Origin: Parabacteroides sp. FAFU027
GTDB taxonomy: Bacteria; Bacteroidota; Bacteroidia; Bacteroidales; UBA7332
Length of the DNA stretch: 64,000 nt
Assembly: GCF_022808675.1 (NCBI RefSeq)
Contig: NZ_JAKZKV010000009.1
Location: forward strand, 1-64,000
Direction: 5' to 3'
In this document: positions 61,686 to 64,000 of the stretch, piece after piece
Layout of the letters: each line of letters starts with the position of its first letter
Numbering within the stretch: the first letter of the stretch is position 1
Position numbers and translations under genes: made by a program
The notes under the pieces: generated by a model
The model's input: only the letters and a program-made list of their open reading frames with translations
Told to the model about the DNA's origin: nothing
Database searches by the model: none

Positions 61686-62693
61686 TTATTTACTCAGAAT
61701 CGATTTGTAGAAAGAAGCCGTCTGCGTATTCTCCGACAAATAGATTATGGAGTCTTTCATGGAATATTTCAGGGGGGAAGTCATCGTAAATACCTGCAAT
61801 ATGCTTTCCAGACTGGTATTGCTGATTCTTCCCGTATAATGGTAGTCCTTAAGTTTTGACGATTTAAATATGATCCTTATGTTATAGTTACGTTCAAGAA
61901 TAGAAGCGATATTTCCAAAGGATTCCCCTTCAAAGTTAAGTTCATTATTCCGCCATCCCGAATAAAGCTCCGCATCATCGACCTCCATCTTTTTCATACT
62001 CTGGTCACTTTTATCGTATACCACTTTTTGATTCGGGATTAACCTGATTTTATTTTTTGAATCACCCACCTCTACTTTTCCGTGAACCAACACTGCCGAA
62101 ATCAGGTTTTCATCCGGATAAGCCTTCACATCAAAAGCGGTCCCCAGCGCCTCAACGGAAAAATCTCCGCTTTGAACAATAAAAGGAGCGTCTTTCTTTT
62201 TGGCCACTTCAAAATAGGCTTCTCCCTCTAGATTGACAATCCGCTCTTTTTGATTGAATCGGGTACCATAAGTGACCTTTGATCCTGAGTTTATCCACAC
62301 ATGACTTCCATCCGGTAATGTTATGCGTGCTTTCTGTCCCTTATCCACCGATATATTCATATCCGCCAAAGGTGCAAGCGTTGTGGTCCGGTTGTATAAA
62401 AACAGGGAGAGTCCGGTTGTCAATACCAGTAATACCGACGCAGCAATCAGACTGATTTGTTTCCAGTTTATAACCGGACGACCGGTTACTGCCGTCTTTT
62501 GCTGTATGTTCCGGAAAATGCGCTTTTGCACTTCCGGGTTCATTTTATCGGAAGCCTCTTCCCATTGTTTATCCATCCACCCTTTTTCGAAATCCTCTTT
62601 TCTGAGTTGAGACAACAAATGCAGGACTTCATCCCGCGTTGCCTTTCCTTCAAAGAATCGTTCCAGCAATATGATGTTATTATCTTTTTCCAT
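61686..62693 (-). CDS. FecR family anti-sigma factor
   Basis: A 335-aa inner-membrane regulator. The cytoplasmic N-terminus (~1-78) would hold the ECF sigma factor. A single TM helix lies at ~82-104 (LIAASVLLVLTTGLSLFLYN). The periplasmic FecR domain (~115-215) shows KARITLPDGSHVWINSGSKVTYG and EGEAYFEVAKKKDAPFIVQSG, and a C-terminal DUF4974-type domain (~255-325) has FGNIASILERNYNIRI. It should relay glycan sensing by the SusC STN domain. Between the sigma gene (132 bp) and susC. Confidence 0.94.
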   Translation of the reverse strand: MEKDNNIILLERFFEGKATRDEVLHLLSQLRKEDFEKGWMDKQWEEASDKMNPEVQKRIFRNIQQKTAVTGRPVINWKQISLIAASVLLVLTTGLSLFLYNRTTTLAPLADMNISVDKGQKARITLPDGSHVWINSGSKVTYGTRFNQKERIVNLEGEAYFEVAKKKDAPFIVQSGDFSVEALGTAFDVKAYPDENLISAVLVHGKVEVGDSKNKIRLIPNQKVVYDKSDQSMKKMEVDDAELYSGWRNNELNFEGESFGNIASILERNYNIRIIFKSSKLKDYHYTGRISNTSLESILQVFTMTSPLKYSMKDSIIYLSENTQTASFYKSILSK

Positions 62694-62825
62694 TGTTTTC
62701 TTTCTTATAAGCCCGTTATCACCCGGTCTGTTCTGACTGAACTCCGGTTCTGATTTCCGGCCATCTGTATATTACACAATCCAAATCAAGTTATCCGTTA
62801 CGCCCGATTAAAATATTCACTCTAT

Positions 62826-63419
62826 TTAACTCACATAGAATTGAAAGAGTCCCAGCGCGATTATTTCACAATAAGGAGACAGATTTTCTCTCATAAACCG
62901 GGTTGCTTTTGTCAATTGGGACTCTACCGTATTTTCAGAGATATCCAGTAACGCTGCAATCTCTTTATTCGGCAAATGTTTTACCCGGCTCAGGATATAC
63001 ACCTTACGACGGGCAGGCGGTAATTGTTCGATCAGCTTATTGATCTGCTCCTCCAGCATTTTATACTCTACCTCTTTTTCCACCGTATTATCCAGCTCCG
63101 ACGCATGCTCTATGATGTAATCGTGGTATAGATATTCCTGCATACGGTTCTTGATTACATTCAAAAACATATTCTTCCCCACGGTATATACAAATGAACC
63201 GAACGAACCTTCGGTCTCAATATGCCTGTGGATTTCCCAAATCCGGACAAATACATTTTGTACAATCTCTTCGGCCAGGTAAAAATCGCCCTTCGATATA
63301 TTCAGGACATAGTTATAAAGCTTACCGCTGTATTTGCTGTATAGAATTTCGAAGCAAGAGATATCTCCGTTCTTTAATCTTTCGAGAAGTATCCGGTCAT
63401 TATTTATATCTTCTTTCAT
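62826..63419 (-). CDS. ECF RNA polymerase sigma-70 factor
   Basis: A 197-aa ECF sigma factor of the Bacteroidetes SusC/FecR type. Region 2 (~25-75): YSKYSGKLYNYVLNISKGD, AEEIVQNVFVRIWE. Region 4 (~130-185): LPPARRKVYILSRVKHLPNKE, IAALLDISENTVESQLTKA with the helix-turn-helix. Length is normal. It should activate the susCD operon once FecR releases it. It is the first gene of the regulatory pair. Confidence 0.95.
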   Translation of the reverse strand: MKEDINNDRILLERLKNGDISCFEILYSKYSGKLYNYVLNISKGDFYLAEEIVQNVFVRIWEIHRHIETEGSFGSFVYTVGKNMFLNVIKNRMQEYLYHDYIIEHASELDNTVEKEVEYKMLEEQINKLIEQLPPARRKVYILSRVKHLPNKEIAALLDISENTVESQLTKATRFMRENLSPYCEIIALGLFQFYVS

Positions 63420-63764
63420 AGTACTGGATATATTTTGCTCAGGTAAAAAGGGTTCAATTTAATCAATAAGGTCAATAAATAATCCCGGGTAAATGTAGGT
63501 TATCTATTCTGCTTATCAGATAAAGGTTAATTTGATGCCGGTTATTAGTGAATGATAGTATCCGATCCCTGATACATCATTATTTGTCGTTCACTACTGT
63601 AATACACAAACAATGAGGGAAGATCCGTTACGCTCTAATTGTTAATTAATCACAATACAATTTCAGAGGATAATGTTTCGCTTTTTGTCCGTAATCAGAA
63701 AGGAGCATCATTGTTACAAATATAATCAAAACGGCTGTATGACAGCACTTACACTGTTATAATA
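63420..63764. other. upstream region of the ECF sigma gene
   Basis: No gene. A -7-like box TATATTTG (complement of 63717-63724) is present about 300 bp before the ATG, without a clear -33. Otherwise AT-rich sequence with nothing I can name. Confidence 0.4.
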
Positions 63765-63766
63765 AA

Positions 63767-63797
63767 AAATTGCCCCTGTGACTAGCAGGGGCAATTT
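63767..63797 (-). terminator. terminator of the edge gene
   Basis: AAATTGCCCCTG (63767-63778) and CAGGGGCAATTT (63786-63797) form a 12-bp perfect stem with a 7-nt loop. In minus-strand direction it follows the stop at 63883 and is followed by TTATT. Confidence 0.85.
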
Positions 63798-63882
63798 CGT
63801 TCTCACTTTAAGCTCTTCTATTTACAAAAGACAAATATTGAAATAATCCGGGAATTCAGTTGTCAGGACTTGTTGCTCTTTT

Positions 63883-64000
63883 CTATTTCATGACCTTAAT
63901 ACTACAATTAATACTCTTAGAACTAACCTTTACAATGCAGGATGGCATAGAATTAAAAGTCGATAAATTGGATGTTGCCGTCTGTTTTGCCAATAAAGTT
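63883..64000 (-). CDS. C-terminal end of a T9SS-sorted protein (partial, cut by window edge)
   Basis: The minus strand from 63999 to the TAG at 63883-63885 is open for 38 codons. It ends SNLSTFNSMPSCIVKVSS then SINCSIKVMK, the pattern of the last part of a T9SS type A sorting domain (LS....GxYIVKV...IKVxK). A terminator hairpin sits 86 bp further on, in the right place. The rest of the gene lies beyond the right edge. Confidence 0.55.
   Translation of the reverse strand, partial: TLLAKQTATSNLSTFNSMPSCIVKVSSKSINCSIKVMK

Overview
The window looks like a chromosome segment from a member of the Bacteroidota, most likely order Bacteroidales (a Paludibacter-like lineage is possible, but I cannot prove it). 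The evidence is: Bacteroidetes-type promoters (TTTG, 19-23 nt, TAnnTTTG); genes mostly without Shine-Dalgarno sites; type IX secretion (T9SS) sorting domains; a SusC/SusD polysaccharide utilisation locus (PUL); single-chain pyruvate:ferredoxin oxidoreductase; and a methylmalonyl-CoA/propionate gene set. These point to a saccharolytic, fermentative, probably propionate-forming Gram-negative.

Layout. 1-900: 5' end of a 16S rRNA gene reading out of the left edge, with two tandem promoters and a gene-free stretch of inverted repeats. 0.9-7.3 kb: housekeeping genes (NlpC/P60 lipoprotein, metal-binding protein, aminotransferase, nfo, recX, comF, cysK). 7.3-13.3 kb: an accessory block with a 42-bp tandem repeat, a Bacteroidetes-specific hypothetical protein, and two secreted T9SS-type proteins (beta-helix and LamG), with a decayed extra T9SS tail. 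13.4-20.2 kb: nifJ, an orphan ATPase with a Walker B Glu-to-Gln change, and a GH10-like hydrolase. 20.3-24.5 kb: bamD-rpoZ-DUF4293, menB and two further genes. 25-37.8 kb: metY, a GH73/LysM autolysin, cdd with the T9SS plug protein, two HU proteins (one fused to a membrane segment and LysM), mscL, an MscS channel, the methylmalonyl-CoA operon, a Crp regulator, MarC and rhomboid. 37.9-42.5 kb: an alpha-glucan operon GH133-GT4-GH57 behind a near-consensus promoter.

42.6-63.4 kb, all on the minus strand: a large PUL regulated by an ECF sigma factor and a FecR anti-sigma factor, with SusC (STN domain), SusD, a GH30 lipoprotein, a SusE-like glycan-binding lipoprotein, a secreted two-repeat protein, a modular SGNH-hydrolase/LamG protein, a second GH30 with a T9SS tail, a third, probably periplasmic GH30, a GH3 and an MBL-fold hydrolase. 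Together GH30 and GH3 with SusC/D suggest breakdown of a beta-glucan, most plausibly fungal-type beta-1,6-glucan: endo-cleavage outside the cell by the lipoprotein and T9SS forms, import by SusC/D, and completion in the periplasm by GH30/GH3. The right edge holds the last 38 codons of another T9SS-sorted protein.

Most notable non-coding signals: (i) the same double operator (two ACC-N7/8-GGT dyads, 22 bp apart) at the same distance from the -7 box upstream of both cysK and metY; (ii) a 21-bp periodic repeat family at two loci 21 kb apart; (iii) the 42-bp tandem repeat, which is open in all six frames; (iv) a perfect 20-bp palindrome over the -33 region of the methylmalonyl-CoA operon. All function calls are made by reading the sequence; no database search was run.
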